Shown in pieces: positions 12,201 through 27,200 of a DNA stretch of 64,000 nucleotides. The first letter of the stretch is position 1. Every line of letters starts with the position of its first letter. Made by a program: the position numbers and the translations under genes. The notes beneath the pieces are model-generated. The model did not search any database. It had not been told where the DNA came from and worked only from the letters and a program-made list of their open reading frames with translations. The stretch comes from Ailurus styani (taxonomy: Eukaryota; Chordata; Mammalia; Carnivora; Ailuridae), in contig LNAC01000018.1 of the NCBI GenBank assembly GCA_002007465.1, forward strand, positions 7,952,979 through 8,016,978, written 5' to 3'.

Positions 12201-15200
12201 TTGAACTTAAAATAATTTGTCTAAGAAATAATGGGGAACATTTCTTAGTAATGATGTATGATAAATATTTTTATATCCTCATGCCACAACATTTTAGAAT
12301 ACAAAAGTCTGGAAAATGTTGGAACCTAAATTATTTCTTTTCTTTTTCTGACAATGAGTCATTCCTGAGGTATAAAGACTAAAATGAATTAAATGAACTA
12401 AATACTACTTATTCAAGAGAAGCTTTCAAAAAGAAAGCCTCCTTTATTATGGTCTATTACTCATTTTAAAAATAATTCTGCCTTGCTTAGATAGCTTGTC
12501 AGAATAGTTTGATATCACTTTCCTTCTTCTCTTTATGTGGGAATCAGTAGGCATAGTGTGTGAAGAGCAGATGAAATTGATGCCCAGGCAGTTGAAAAGC
12601 TCATTTAATGACACAGACAACAACCAGCATTCCTGAATCCATCCTTTGATTTTTGGCATAGATCTGATGTTTTTTCCAAAACTTATGGCCATTGGCCTAC
12701 TCGTGGCCAAAAGAGTTTCTGCCTTTGGCTTTGTTACAGTCTTTTCTTTTTAGTTATTAGTGGTTACTGGATAATCATAGTATGTAAACATGGTACTTCT
12801 TTAAAGACTTGTCAGTTAATCTGAATCTTGTAGGTTATTTGTTAGCATTTGTATAAAATACAGATATCACTATTGCAGAGGTTTTAAAAAAATCACTAAG
12901 CAAATTTAGTTTTTGTTTGTTTGCTTTTAGGGAACAGCAGAAACTCATGAGCTAGCAGAAGGCAGTGCTGCTGATGTTCTACATTCAAAAATCAGTGGAG
13001 AAATAATGGAATTAGTTCTGATGAAATATCAGGGCAGAAACTGGAATGGACATTTCCGTATATGTGATACGCTTCCCGAATTCTTTCTTGTGTGTTTTTC
13101 CTCTGACTCCACAGAAATGATGTCAACTGACTTGTCAGTACATGTCAAACGAATTGGTAGCCGGATGGTGCTCTCTGTCTTTAGTCCCTACTGGCTGATC
13201 AACAAGACTTCTCGGGTTCTCCAGTATTGTTCAGAAGACATTCACGTGAAGCATCCAGCTGATTTCAGGGATATTATTTTATTCTCTTTCAAGAAGAAGA
13301 ACATTTTTAGTAAAAATAAGGTGTGTTTTGGTTGATATAACAATTTAAAATAGATAAATTCCTAATCTAGAAACTCATGAGTCATTAGCCTTCCTTTAAT
13401 CCATGCTTACCAATTTGCTAAGTGCCACTGGTATGAAGTAGGTCCAAGGAGACTTTTCAGGAATACATAATCTAATGGGATGTTAGGACTAGCAAGAGTT
13501 TCTCAAAGCTGAATTGTCCCTTTCTCCATGGCCTTTAGAATTCCTTCTGTTCTTTTAGTAGTATCAGGTAGAAAGCTTGATTTTATGTAGTTTACTAGTG
13601 ATGAAATAGCATTTCAAAAGGTGGAAGTGTTGCATTTAGCTTCTATTAACCGAGCCTCCTTAGATATGAAGCACTAAGCCAGGCCTCTGAGAGAGAACCT
13701 AGTGCCTAAGCCTGGTCTTCTGTGCTCTGGTCCCTTTTATCCTTTGTAGATTCCTATCTTGAAATTGCTTATCACCCACTTTCCCAAGTCCCTTCTAGGC
13801 CTTTGTCTGTGCTGCACCCTCTGCTAGAATGCCTCTTCCCGTATGCTTTCCCTGCCTGCCACATCTTTTCAGGTTACCTGCTGTTCATCCTTTGGCTATC
13901 ATTGAGCTCAGGCCTGACATGTTTGAAGGATTTCAAGCTGTCTAAAATGGAGCTAGATATTACATCCATGTACTCTTTGAGCAATGGTTCTCAAATTTCA
14001 GTATGCATTAGAATCACCTAGAGGGCTCTTCAAATATATTTCTGGGTTGTACCCCTATTTGAGTCAGTAGGTCTGGGTAGGGCCTGAACATTGAATTTCT
14101 AACAGATTTCCGGGTGATGTTGGTGGTGCTGGTTCAGGGACCACATTTCAAAAACCACTGTCTTAAAGTATGGATTAATCCCTAACATTGTAATTACCTC
14201 TTTATGTGTCTTACCTCTGGTTGTCCTCAGGCTTTTTATAATCTAGTTGGGTAGATGAGGAGCACAATTTAGATCTCTTCTATAAAACTTTATCTAAATC
14301 TCATAGCTAGAAATAAACTTTCTGCTTTTCCACCTTGATAACATTTTGTACCACTTGTGTAGCCATTAGTCCCATTGAGTCTTTTTTTTTTAAAGATTTT
14401 ATTTATTTATTTGACTGAGAGAGAGATCACAATGAGGCAGAGAGGCAGGCAGAGAGAGAGGGGAAGCAGGCTCCCTGCTGAGCAGGGAGCCTGATGCAGG
14501 GCTCCATCCCAGGACCCTGAGATCATGACCCGATCCGAAGGCAGAGGCTTAACCCACTGAGCCACCCAGGTGCCCCAGTCACGTTGAGTCTTGCACCATA
14601 ATTATTAGTATGTGTTTTCCATTTTCCTGTTTAGTTAGAGCTCATTAAAGACAGGAACTGTGTCCTGTTTTCTTCCATTCTGCTGATCATGATGCCTTTC
14701 ATTTAACATTTGCTGAATAATTTGTTAGTTAGCTCCATATCTTAAGTGTAACACTGGAAAATATCAGTTTACATTATAGGTTTTTTTTGTTTGTTTTTTT
14801 AAACAACAGTGGGTCTCATTGGTATACATCTTTAAATTCACTAAACTCTTTGCATAGGTGAATGGGAAGATCAAAACTCTGCTCTTATTTTATTGGCCTC
14901 TAGAATATCTGTGGTTCTGTGACCCATTGGCCATATGGCTTTGATTATTTTTTTCTGTGTCCCATGATACTAAATAAACTTCTAGTGATCTAACAACTTT
15001 CCCTCAAATAAAATATTAATATAGTCTCAGGTTTCTTATTTGATGGTTATGTGTTCTCTGGTGTAGGTACAATTGAAAATTTCAACTAGTGCCTGGTCCA
15101 CTGGTTTTTCACTGGATACAGTGGGAAGTTATGGGTGTGTGAAGTGTCCTGCCAACAATATGGAGTACCTGGTAAGATTCTGCTTGCTTATTTACCTCTG

Positions 15201-18200
15201 ATTTCATTCACATTTTCTTTGGTTCACTAAACTAGCTAGATTCTAAGGGGTACAGAAATTTGAATTAAAAGTATTATGTAAGGGCGCCTGGGTGGCTCAG
15301 TGGGTTAATGCCTCTGCCTTCGGCTCAGGTCATGATCTCAGGGTCCTGGGATCGAGGCCCGCATCGGGCTCCCTGCTCAGCGGGGAGCCTGCTTCCCCCT
15401 CTCTCTGTCTGCCTGCCTCTCTGCCTCCTTGTGATCTCTCTCCCGCTGTGAAATAAATAAATAAAATCTTTAAAAAAAAAAAAAAAAAAAAAAAGTATGT
15501 AAAGGACTGTTATCTCTATAATTTTCTCTGGCCACTAGTATCAGGACAAAACCTGAATTTATAAAAGTTTAAGACTGTAATCCTCATTCCATACTATTCT
15601 CTGCCAGATGTTTCTTAAATATTAAATTTGATAGTGAAAATTTGAGTAATCTGATGGCAGTGGACCTGTTGTATTGCCACTTTGAAATTTTCATCTTAGT
15701 TCAATAACAGAGAGATGATAAAGCAGCAAAACTTGAGCCTCTCCATTAAGTATAAAAGAATTTATGTTTGGAATGTTAAAAAATAAAGAATATAAATAAA
15801 GTAAATATTAGAAGTCATCTTGTTGGTTAGATTACCACTTTGTATTTCTTGAATTGATTTCTGAGGGATCCAAATTAAGGAACCAAAAATTTTTCTTAGT
15901 GAGAAGATAAGCAGTAGTTGAATATGGCTTATATTAGTTACTTGATTTAACAAGTGTTATTTTAAAATATTTTAAGAAATTCGTGTATGAATGGGGTATA
16001 TGTGTATACATTTCAAAGAAACTAAAGTACTGGGAAATGATAAACTTTTTTGTTCCTTTACACAGGTTGGTGTTAGCATCAAAATGAGTAGTTTTAATCT
16101 TACACGAATAGTTACTCTGACTCCCTTTTGCACCATTGCAAATAAGTCATCATTAGAACTAGAAGTTGGTGAAATTGCATCTGATGGCTCAATGCCCACT
16201 AATAAGTGGAACTATATTGCTTCTTCAGAGGTAAAATTTTCCTTTACTACAACTGGCTCCTAAAATATACAAATAAATATGGACATATAAATAAGAATCA
16301 CATATATACTTTGTTATACTCATTTTGCTACAATATTTTTGTGTTAAAATATGATAGCCAACATTGACTTTTGTACTGTAAACACATGTTAAAAAAAGAA
16401 AAGTACTGGTAATATTTATCAGCAGCAGGCTAGAGAGCTAACACCCAGTCTCTAGTTCTTCCTATATGTATAGAACATATGGATGTGTATTGTGAAATGA
16501 AGATAAAGATAATGTACTATGAATTATCTCAATAGTCAGGATAATGTCTCCGCATTCAAGAAGCATATAATCTTGTTGGATGGCTTAAGACTCATATAAA
16601 TTAATACATGGAAGAAAATATATGCTAAGTTATAAGTGGTTTTAGAATTTCTGAATAGATTATCTGAAAGTTTTCTTGAAAATTTCCTAAAATTCAGCCC
16701 CTCACTTTACTGAGAAGGAAATTGAATCTCATATTTTTCTAAAGTCAGTACAGTCATTGGAAGTCACCATCATTGTGGCCAAGATCAAAAGGTAGTGTTT
16801 CTTAGAAGAGGTGGGATTTGAACTAAACACTGCAGGTTCAATAAGATTTTGTAAGTGAGGAAGAGTGAGGAAAAGAGTGGGGAAGAGGACAGGTGCAAAG
16901 ATGAGTGTTCCTGCTTGAATTTGCCCGAGTTTTCAACCACACCACCTTAAAGAAAGAACCATTCTTCTGTAAATCACAAAAACAAAATTGTATATATATT
17001 TAAAAACTTAGCAAGAGGCTTAAGAGGAATGCTTCCAGTTATACAATTTAAAGCTCTGAAAGGCATGGGCTTTCCAAGGCCCTTAGAATGATCTCTGTTG
17101 ACTTGGCAACATATAAATGGTCATTATCATTGATGTGGGTTTGATAATAGTAGCATTTTCATTCAGAAATAGAATTTCCCTATTATTGTATAACAGAGGG
17201 ACATTTTGTATTATATTAGGTACTAAAACCTCAGTTTTACAGATAAGGCTCAGAGAGGCATATGCTTTGATTAAGATCAAACAGTTAGGAAGGTAATTTT
17301 AGGACTTCCAGCAAGGTCTGTGGTGTTCTCTTCCTTGCCTTCGATTGTCTTTCTAGTTTTTCTAGGATAAGATAACACTGAAAGAATTCATAGTGCATTC
17401 AGGAATTATAATGGGATATGGACAAAAGCAGATGTTTTAAGATTATAGGTTTTAAGTATTCAAGATATTTGGGGCATTCTTAATAAGCTTTTTAGTTTCT
17501 CATATTAATTATTCAGTAAGTGCATACAGACTAAAAGGTCTATGTTCTGATGGAGTTTCTTTGGTTTCATAAATAGGTCTTATATTGTTAATAATTTTAA
17601 CATGAGACATGGAAATATTTTAAGAAACTTAGTAATAATTGTATCATGATCAGATTTAGAATTGAAAACTTAACTAGCCATTGTCTTCTTGATACCCCGT
17701 TATTGTTTTAAGACTGATATTAACTTTTATGTTTTCAGTGCCTTCCCTTTTGGCCTGAAAATTTGTCAGGCAAACTTTGTGTGAGAGTGGTGGGCCATGA
17801 AGGATCCTCCAAACCATTTTTTTATAACCGACAGGATAATGGCACTTTACTGAGCTTAGAAGATCTGGTATGTTTTCATGGTTTTTAATTTAATTTAATT
17901 TGTTTATTATGTTTTCATGTTTTAAAATGCAGTGTCTTCGATTTTTAAAATCTGCTTTAAAATATTTTATTAAAACATTTATAAAATCTACTAATTGAAT
18001 TTAAATTAAAAAAATTCAACTGGAAAAAAATCTACTGGTAATCTGAAGGTGCTAATATATATATTTGTAAGATGCTGTACATGTATTTGTAAGATATCAG
18101 AGCCAGTATGCTTTTGAGTAACAACTTAAGAAAACAGGCTTTTTGTGTCTACATAACTGATTGAAATTCCAAATGTCACTGCAAGTTAAACGAATACCTG

Positions 18201-21200
18201 AAATGGAATTTTTTTTCTGCAATAGAATGGGGGTATCTTGGTGGATGTAAACACTGCTGAACACTCAACTGTCATAACCTTCTCTGATTACCATGAGGGA
18301 TCTGCACCTGCCCTAGTAATAAACCACACATCCCAGGACGTCATCACATACAAGCAGAGGTATGAAAAAAAAAGGTTCATGGGAAATCTCATTTGCTTTT
18401 TTACTGGCCCACAGTCCTTTCTAGGAAACACTTGGGGTGGTAGTTGTGTTTCCCATTCCACATCTTTTCTGGTAACATGGAACACATGCTGTTTATTATA
18501 ATACCCTTAGCAGGTTTGGGGACAGTTCTCTATAGTCCAGTACATTAATATTCCTGAAGCAAAACTTATAAATATTCATACCAAGTGGGATAAATCAAAA
18601 CTATTAATCATCTCACAGCAGTTAAGATAAGGTTTTTTAGCCAAATGATGTTTGATACCAAACTAATAGAAAAATTTTTGGACTTTTGGAGCTTTTAATA
18701 TAAGGAACTATGAACCTGTTTACCTGTGTAAGCATTATTATTTCGTAATCTGGAAATGCTCCATGAACCTCTCCCTATAAAGCTTTATCAGGTTCTTTCC
18801 ACCCCCACCCCACCCCCAGTCCTAGGAGAGGTGGTAGAAGTTAAATGAGAGGACAGTGATTAGGTAGCGGTGTTGAATGTAAGTATGGAATAACAGGAAT
18901 TTTGTTGTTCTTGCTTGTACTGTCTGTCATTTGACTTGGATGATACCATTATTTAAGGACATAACAGATAGTTTTAAACCCTTAAAACATATATTACATA
19001 TTTTCCAAAAATTATTATTATAAATCTGCAAGGCATTATTTTATATATGTATAAAATCTTATATATACCTAAGGTTATTTTTCATTATAGAATTATTTTT
19101 TATAAAATAGTGCCTTATAGATTAACTTGTTCTTAATTCTCCTGGCTTGAATTCACTGGAGGTTTAAAAGTACAGAATGGGATTGAAACCTAATTAGGTT
19201 CCTTTTTTTGTTGTTATTTTTCCAGGGAACCCTGAAAAGTTTTTTGTAATATGGACTCATACTTCTTAAACTTTAATGATTGGAATCTCCCAGAAATCTT
19301 GTTAAAATGCAGATTCTGATTTAGTAGGTTTTAGGCAGGGCCCAGGATTTTGTACTTGAAGCAAGCTCCAGGTAATATTGTTGCTTCTCCATAGATCACA
19401 GTTTGAGTAGCAACAGTGTGGACCTAATTTTTGTTTTTTCCAAGACTCATGTTTCTTATCTTTAGAATTTGATTAATAAACTTAAATTTAAGCACTGAGC
19501 GACGTTCTACTGCAGCCAAAGGATTTAATGTTTATAGCTTTTCCTGCAGGTGAACTCTGATGTGCCAGTTTGTTTACTTTGGTAAATTCCATTGCCTGCA
19601 TCAATTTGGAGTACACTGCAACTTCAGAAAGGCAATATTCCCTTCCCTCAAGCTTTAAATCATTAGTTTATTGGACATTTTAGGGTACTTATTTTTAGGC
19701 AAAGTTCTCTTTATTAAGAAAGGCAATTTTAGAAGATTTTTGTGCCAGTCCGCTCCTCTGTAAACCACAGGTCTGGGTTACTCAGGGCCTGGCTGTTTTC
19801 AGTCTTCCCTCTGGTGGTTGTGTTTCAGTGGGTCACAGGAAGAAGTGCACTTGGTGCCAGGAGAAGCTCGACTTTTTGCCTGGGCAGATCCTACTGGTAC
19901 TAGAAAACTTACCTGGACATACGCAGCAAATACTGGAGAACACAGTCTGTTAAAGGTATCATATGATGTGAATGAGTGCTGTATGAATGGCCTGGTGGCG
20001 AATGAAGCAGACAGGCCAGCTTCTCACCGTCATCTTTGTCCTTACTCAACTAAAAATGAATTGGAAGTATTTTCAAAACAAGTTGGTTTTGGAGTTTAGA
20101 ATTAAGTAGTTCATACCAGTATTTTAGATTAGTCAAAATAATTTCTTTACAATTTAAAAAATAAGCCTGCTTTATCTTGCCCAAGTAAAGACCAGTAAAG
20201 TATCTTTTTATATATACCTTTTTTATTAAAGAAAGGAATTTTTTTTTAAAGATTTTATTTATTTATTTGACACAGAGAGAGAGAGATTACAAGTAGGCAG
20301 AGAGGCAGGCTCCCCGCTGAGCAGGGAGCCCGATGCGGGCCTTGATCCCAGGACCCTGAGATCGTGACCTGAGCTGAAGGCAGAGGCTTTAACCCACTGA
20401 GCCACTCAGGCGCCCTAAAGAAAGGAATTTTAAAGCTAATTAAAAACAACTTTATTTTGAACATATGCATGACACTGTTGGCTGTGAGGTTTTTAGGCAT
20501 ATTTTCCCAATGAAGACTATATATTTTAATTAAAGGAATCTGACAGTATGCAAATTATCCCATATAAGAGATTTAATGGAATATTTACTGAAACAATATT
20601 TAGGTAGCTAATTTAATCAAATATGTTATTCTTAGGCTCTTAAACTTTGAGAAGGTCTTAAGGATTCACCTACCATCCTTTCTCTAGCATAGGAATTGCT
20701 CCTATATTAGTAATATAGATCATTTGTTTCTATAGAAATATCTTCTATTATGAAAAGTTCATACAATGTGTCCTGTTCCACTGTCTGATAATGCCAGTTG
20801 TTAAAAAAACTTTATTGACTTTTGCTTTAAAATGATAATTGGCCAATAGTGGCTGAATTATCCTCTCCTGTATTCCCTCTGAAATACCCATAAAAGAGAC
20901 TTACCCACTTTTGAAAAATGAGACTGATATTTCCTCTCTTACGAGATTCTTGGAATAATTTTCACCATGACAATATGATGGAGCTATACTGGCTTGCTTG
21001 TGCTTTACTTTTTACAAGACTGAAACTCAAGGTTTGTGAATGGTACAGAGGCTTAAAATCCCTGATCCTCTTAGCTTCTTGGCTCAGAGACATGGGAGCT
21101 CTAGAAGAAGTTTCTGACTGTGCTGGTATTGTTTCCCCTCTCCTCACATTTTACACTGCTCAGTAACTACAACACCCAGTGGTAGTATGTAGACACTAGA

Positions 21201-24200
21201 GAGAAAGTAGGAACGACCTCCTGGAGGAGGATATTCAGATCTGTATATTGAGGAAGATCGAGGAAGAATTTGGGAATAGTTTATGTGGGGATTGTGGTTT
21301 TTTATGTTTCTCTTCTATTTGGTGTTAGAGAACCAGGGAACCAGGCAGTAGAAAAAGTAGATAATTGTGCCTCAGTCAGCACCTAATCTGCCAGATTCTG
21401 GAAACTGAGCAAGAAGCAAGGCAGTTGCCCATTCCTTGTCCGCTAAGTTGATTTGAGAAGGGAGTTCCACTCAGGCCCAGGTGGACATGGTGAGGGAGTT
21501 CAAAGAAAAGCTATACATTACTGACAAACACTAGGTCTGAATAGATCTTTCCTTATTGAGTGTGAATGAACAGGGGGAAAAAAACAAAAACAAAAAGCAA
21601 GACACTGGCACCCTTGAAGGATACTTGAGCAGTCAAACCTAGGGTACAAAAAAAATTAAGCACTATAAATGTTTGTTATTGTTTGAAAACATTGATGAGT
21701 TAAAATAGGTTATGACTCTAATTTACATTATTTTGATGGTTAGCTTTCCAATTTATAGTCATGCTTTTTAAACTTTTCTTAACATTCTCAGTTACTGTAG
21801 TTTAACTTTATGTAATAAAAACTTACTGCTTATGGGTTTAATATAAAGTCTTTCTTTTCCCCAGGATGAATGTGGCCAGTTTCCCTATGATGCAAATACT
21901 CAGATACACTGGGTATCCTTCCTAGATGGGCGCCAGAGAGTGTTGCTTTTCACTGATGATGTTGCCTTGGTTTCCAAAGCACTGCAGGCAGAAGAAATGG
22001 AGCAGGCCGATCATGAAATAACCTTTTCTCTCCACAGTCTTGGGCTTTCCCTGGTTAACAATGAAAACAAGCAGGAAGTTTCATATATTGGGATAACCAG
22101 GTACGGAAGAAGGAAGATAAGGCATCAGAAATCTTTAAAAAGCATTAAGTTCATAATATCAAGTTTAATGAGAGTAAATAGCTGTTCTGAATTTTGATGT
22201 ACTGTATATTCTTTCAGCATAATTTATGAACAATTTTTTTTACTAATTGAAAATTAGTAAAATTTAGCTAATTGAAAAGCTCCTAAGATAGGAAGATGAC
22301 TAAGATAATGCCTCTGCACTTAACTGTACTCATCATCAGCTGGTGGGAAAAAAAAGAGGTTTGCTTCTTTGTTTTTGGTATGTATTTTTTTGATGAATTG
22401 TAATAACAGAAATGCTACAAAGAAGTATATATACATGCAATGGAAGTACAGAGATAGAAACAACTAAGTTTTGTGTAGTAGAGGCTGAAGAAACTGGCCT
22501 GGATTAGAGGAAGCCGACAAGAGTGAGTCAGATAAATTGGAGGAAACACTCATGGAGGAGGTAGTATTTGACATGGGTACATAGTTGTTAATGGGCGGTT
22601 ATTTAGAACTTTTTCATAGTGATGGAACCAGTTATTTTCTCTGATTCTGCGTATCTGTATAAGAAAAGTATTTGAATTTATTTATTTCGACTTTTTAAAT
22701 CTCACTAACTTTGGTAAAAGACTTCTTTTCTTGGAGGTTGATGGGTGGAATGGTTACCATGTTACCATGTATAACCATCATAGCATCAATATCATTAATC
22801 ATGTTTAGTGAAGTAAAACATTTAGTCAATAAAAAGATCATGTATGTAACATGCTTTATACAACACCTGATGGATTAAGAGTTCTATAAAGGGTATACAT
22901 CCATTATGTAAGATTAATGTATTTGTGTATATACGAGTAATATATCCTTTTGGCTATATACTTGAGAATTTTATAATATTTTTAACCTAAATGTGAAAGT
23001 CATTTTTAAGTCCTATGAATTCAGTTTCTTCACTCTGTTGTTCTTTGATATAACTTATTTTTACTTTAATATTACATATGTTATTATATTTTGTCAGATT
23101 GGTCTTTACTTGTAAGGACTTTTAAAAATTCATCTAAAAGTACTCGATTATATTTTTTCTGATGCAGTACACATTTAATACACATTCAGCGGGGATGTGT
23201 ACTGAGGAAAAATAAATCAGTTATATAATTTTTAAAGATAAACTTAATTTTTGAGCAGTTTTAGGTTTCCAGAAAAATTGGCTATAATGCACTAAGTTCC
23301 ATATGCCCTGCATTTTCCCCTATTATTAACATCTTGAAATAGTGTGGTACGTTTTTCACAATTGATGATCGAATGTGGATACATTATTATTATCTAAAGT
23401 CCAGTGTTGATGTTAAGTTAGCGTCTGCTCTTAGTGTTATAAATTCTATGGGTTTGACAAATGAATAACGCATCTGTCATTACAGTGTCCTACAGAATAG
23501 TTTCAGTATCATAAAAAGTCACCTGCGTGTCACCTTTTCATCCCTTTCTCCCTCCCTCTGAACCTCTGGAAACCACTGATCTTTTTACTGTCCCTAGGTT
23601 TTTTTTGCCTTTCCCAGAATGTCACATCATTGGAATCATATGTATGTAGCCTTTTCAGATAAGCATCTTTCACTTAGCAGTATTTTATTTTTTTTAAGTT
23701 TCCTCATGTTCTTTTTGTGGCTTGATAACTCATTTTGAAAAATCACTTAATACTATCCCATGTCTGAATATGCCAGTTTTTCACCTATTGAAAGACATCT
23801 TGGTTGCTTCTCAGTTTTGGTATTTATGAATAAAACTACTATAAACATTCATAGGCAGGTTTTTGCATAGACATAAGTTTTTATCTCATTTGGGTAAATA
23901 TCAAGGAGCATGATTGCTGGATTTTATGTTTAGTTTTGTAAGCAATTGCCAAATTGTCCTTCAAAGCGGCTGCACCATTTTGCATGTCCACCAGGAATGA
24001 ATGAGTGAGCATTCATTGCCCCACCTCCTTGCCAGCCTTTGGTGTTGTCCGTGTTTCAGATTTTGGCCATTCTAACAGGGATGTAGTGATATGTCATTAT
24101 TGTTATAATTTGCAATTTCCTAATTACATGTGCTGTTGAATATCTTTTCAAATGCTTACTTGCTATCAGAGTATATTCTCTGATGAGATTCAGGTCTTTT

Positions 24201-27200
24201 GCCCATTTTTTAATTTTTAATTTTTTTAATTTTTCATTTTCTTACTAAATTTTAAGAGTTCTTTGTATCTTTGAGGTACAGTCTTTTACCAGATATGTGT
24301 TTTGCAAATATTTTCTCCCAGTCTCTGGCTGTCTTTTCATTCTTTTAACAGTGTCTTTCACACAGAAGAGGTTTTTAATTTTAATGAGGCCCAGTGTGGA
24401 TTCTTTCTTTCCTGAGTTGTGCTTTAGGAGTTGTAGAGTAAAAGTCACAAAAACGCAAAGTTACGTACATTTTCTCCTGTGTTACCTGCTGGATTTTATA
24501 GTTTTGTGTTTGATATTTAGGTCTATAATTATACATTTTGAGTTAGTTTTTGTAAAATTTTAAAGTTCTATGTCTAGATTTTTTTTTTCATGTTCAGTTC
24601 TGTCACCATTTGAGGAAAAGATTCTACTTTTTCCATTGACTTGCCTTTGCTCCTTTTCAAAATCAGTTGCCTTTATTTGTTTGGGTCTATTTCTGGACCC
24701 TTTATTCACTTGGTGTGTTTGTCAGTTCTTTCACCCATACCACACTGTCTTGATTTCTGTAGTTTTGTGGTAATCTTGAAGTCATGTAGTGTCCTCCAGC
24801 ATTTTTCTTCTTCAATATTATGTTGACTATTTCGAGTCTTTTACCTTTCCATATAAACGTTAGAATTAGTTTATCAGTTAGCTGGGATATTGGTTGGGAT
24901 TGTATCGAAGCTATAGATCAACTTGGAAAGAACTGATATTTGACATTATTCAGTCTTCATATGCATGTACACAGATCCTTGTATTCAGATCTTTGATCTC
25001 TTTGATCAGACTTCTGTAGTTTTCCTCATATCGATTCTGCACAGATTTGTTAGATTTTGTTTATACCTAAGTATTTCATTTCTCTGGTGCTAATATAAAT
25101 ATTATTGTGTTTTTAATTTCAAATTTCAGTTGTTCATTGCCGATATATAAGAACACAATTGATTTTTGTATATTAACTTTGTATCTTGAAACATTAGTTG
25201 CAGGAATTTTTTTGATTGATTCTTTGGGATTTTCTGCATAGACTGTCATACCATCTGAGAACAAAGACGGCTTTGTTTCTTCTTTCCTAATCTGTATACC
25301 TTTTATTTTCTTGACTTACTGAATTATCTAAGATTTCCCAATGTTGAATAGGAGTGGTGAGAGTAGACATCCTTGCTTTGTTCCTGATCTTAGTAAGAAA
25401 GTAGTTTCTCACCATTAAGTACGATGTTAACTATAGGTTTTTTGTAGATGTACTTTTTCAGGTTGAGTAAGTTCCCCTTCTCTTCCTCATTTGTTGAAGA
25501 GTTTTTATCATGAATTGATGTTAGATTTCTATTATTAATTCATTCACTCATTCATTCATTCATTCATTCATTTATTTTAGAGGGAGAAAAGGAGCAGAGG
25601 GAGAGGGAAAGAGAGAATCTTAAGCAGGCTCCATGCCCAGAGCAGAGCCTGACTCGGAGCTCCATTTCATAACCCTGAGCCCATGATCTGAGCCAAAATC
25701 AAGAGTTGAATGTTTAACCCACTGAGCCACCCAAGAGGCCCAAGATTTACATGATTTATATAATTTGTAGTAGATATTTTATTCATTATCTTCATTGACT
25801 AGATACATAATATAGTGAGGACATTGTTAACAGCATCATTGATTAATATCAACAAGCTATGCTAAATTAAAATATTATGGGGTTGTATTTTATCATTATG
25901 CAAAGTATGCCCTATGAGCCCAATCTAGCTGATGGCCTGTTTTTTAGAGACTTCAGTCTAAGAATTTTTTACATTTTTAAATGGTTGGAAAAAATGGAAA
26001 AAAAAATAGTATTTTGTAATGCATGAAAATTAAATGAAATTCAGAGTTCGTTGCCCATAAGTAAGGTTTTATGAGAACACAGCCTTGCTTATTCTTTTAT
26101 ATGTCTGTGGATGCTTTTGCACTGCTGCTTAGCACATAACAAAGGAAAAATAACTTGAGAGTGTATGATTGCCACACATACAACTATCCTGCAACTTGTA
26201 TTTGTTTTTTATTGCTAATGTGTACTTAGCATGTCAAAAGGGGAAGAGAAAGTGGACTTTGAATATCTCTCTTCCACATCACAGTTATGAAATGAAATGG
26301 AAAAGCATTATTTTATTATGTAATGATGCTGTGCTAAAAGAATATTTACCTGTGCTAAAAGAATATTGAAATTTCCAAACTAAGCACTTGTCACAATATG
26401 CCCGCCTCACAGGAAAGGAGTGGCTAGAAAAATTAGAAAATTTAAGACAAAATATCTCATACAGCAGAATTTCTTCACAAAAATAAAAAACCCAAAATGA
26501 GGCTGCAACTTAAGTTAGTTTCTAAATGACTCATTTGTTAGCCAGGCAAGGAATGTCTTTTACCAAGGGTGAGTTAATTGAATCACCTGCATGTAGCAGC
26601 TGAGAGTAAATAAACTTAGGACCCTTAGCCATTTTGTGAGAACAGTTGCTTGGAGAACTGAGGACATTCAGAGCAACATCAATAGTCAGTTAAAAATAAG
26701 GCAAATGATTTTGAGTAGTTTTCCTTGTCTCTTAATGGGTCACCAGATGTTACCAATACTGCTCAGTTATTGTGTATTTGAGAAGCCAGTGCTGAGTTTG
26801 AAGTGACTGAAGAATTAGCCTCTATGAATACTGACTTTGATCCCTAATAGTGAAGTGAAATGTTGTCACCCCTGAGAAAGAAGGATAAAAAAAAATTTTT
26901 TTGTAAGTACGTATGGTGACAGATGTTAAGTAGGTTTATTGTGATGATTATTTCACAGTATATGCAAATATTAAATCATTATTTTGTATACCTCAATTTA
27001 ATGTTATATGTCACTTATATCAAATTATATGTCAATTATAAAAAATTAAAAAAAATTTTTTCATTAATAGACTTGTATTTTTAAAATTTGTACTCAGTTT
27101 TTATACTTTGAATTTGGTCAATTGGAAAAATTTGTGCAATTTTTTTTCTCTTGTTATTTAAGCACTTGTGTAATAACCTCAATTTTGTCTCAGCCACAAA

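Noticed and set aside
23235..25531. Several ORFs on both strands
   Set aside because: They fall in a decayed antisense L1 with broken reading frames.
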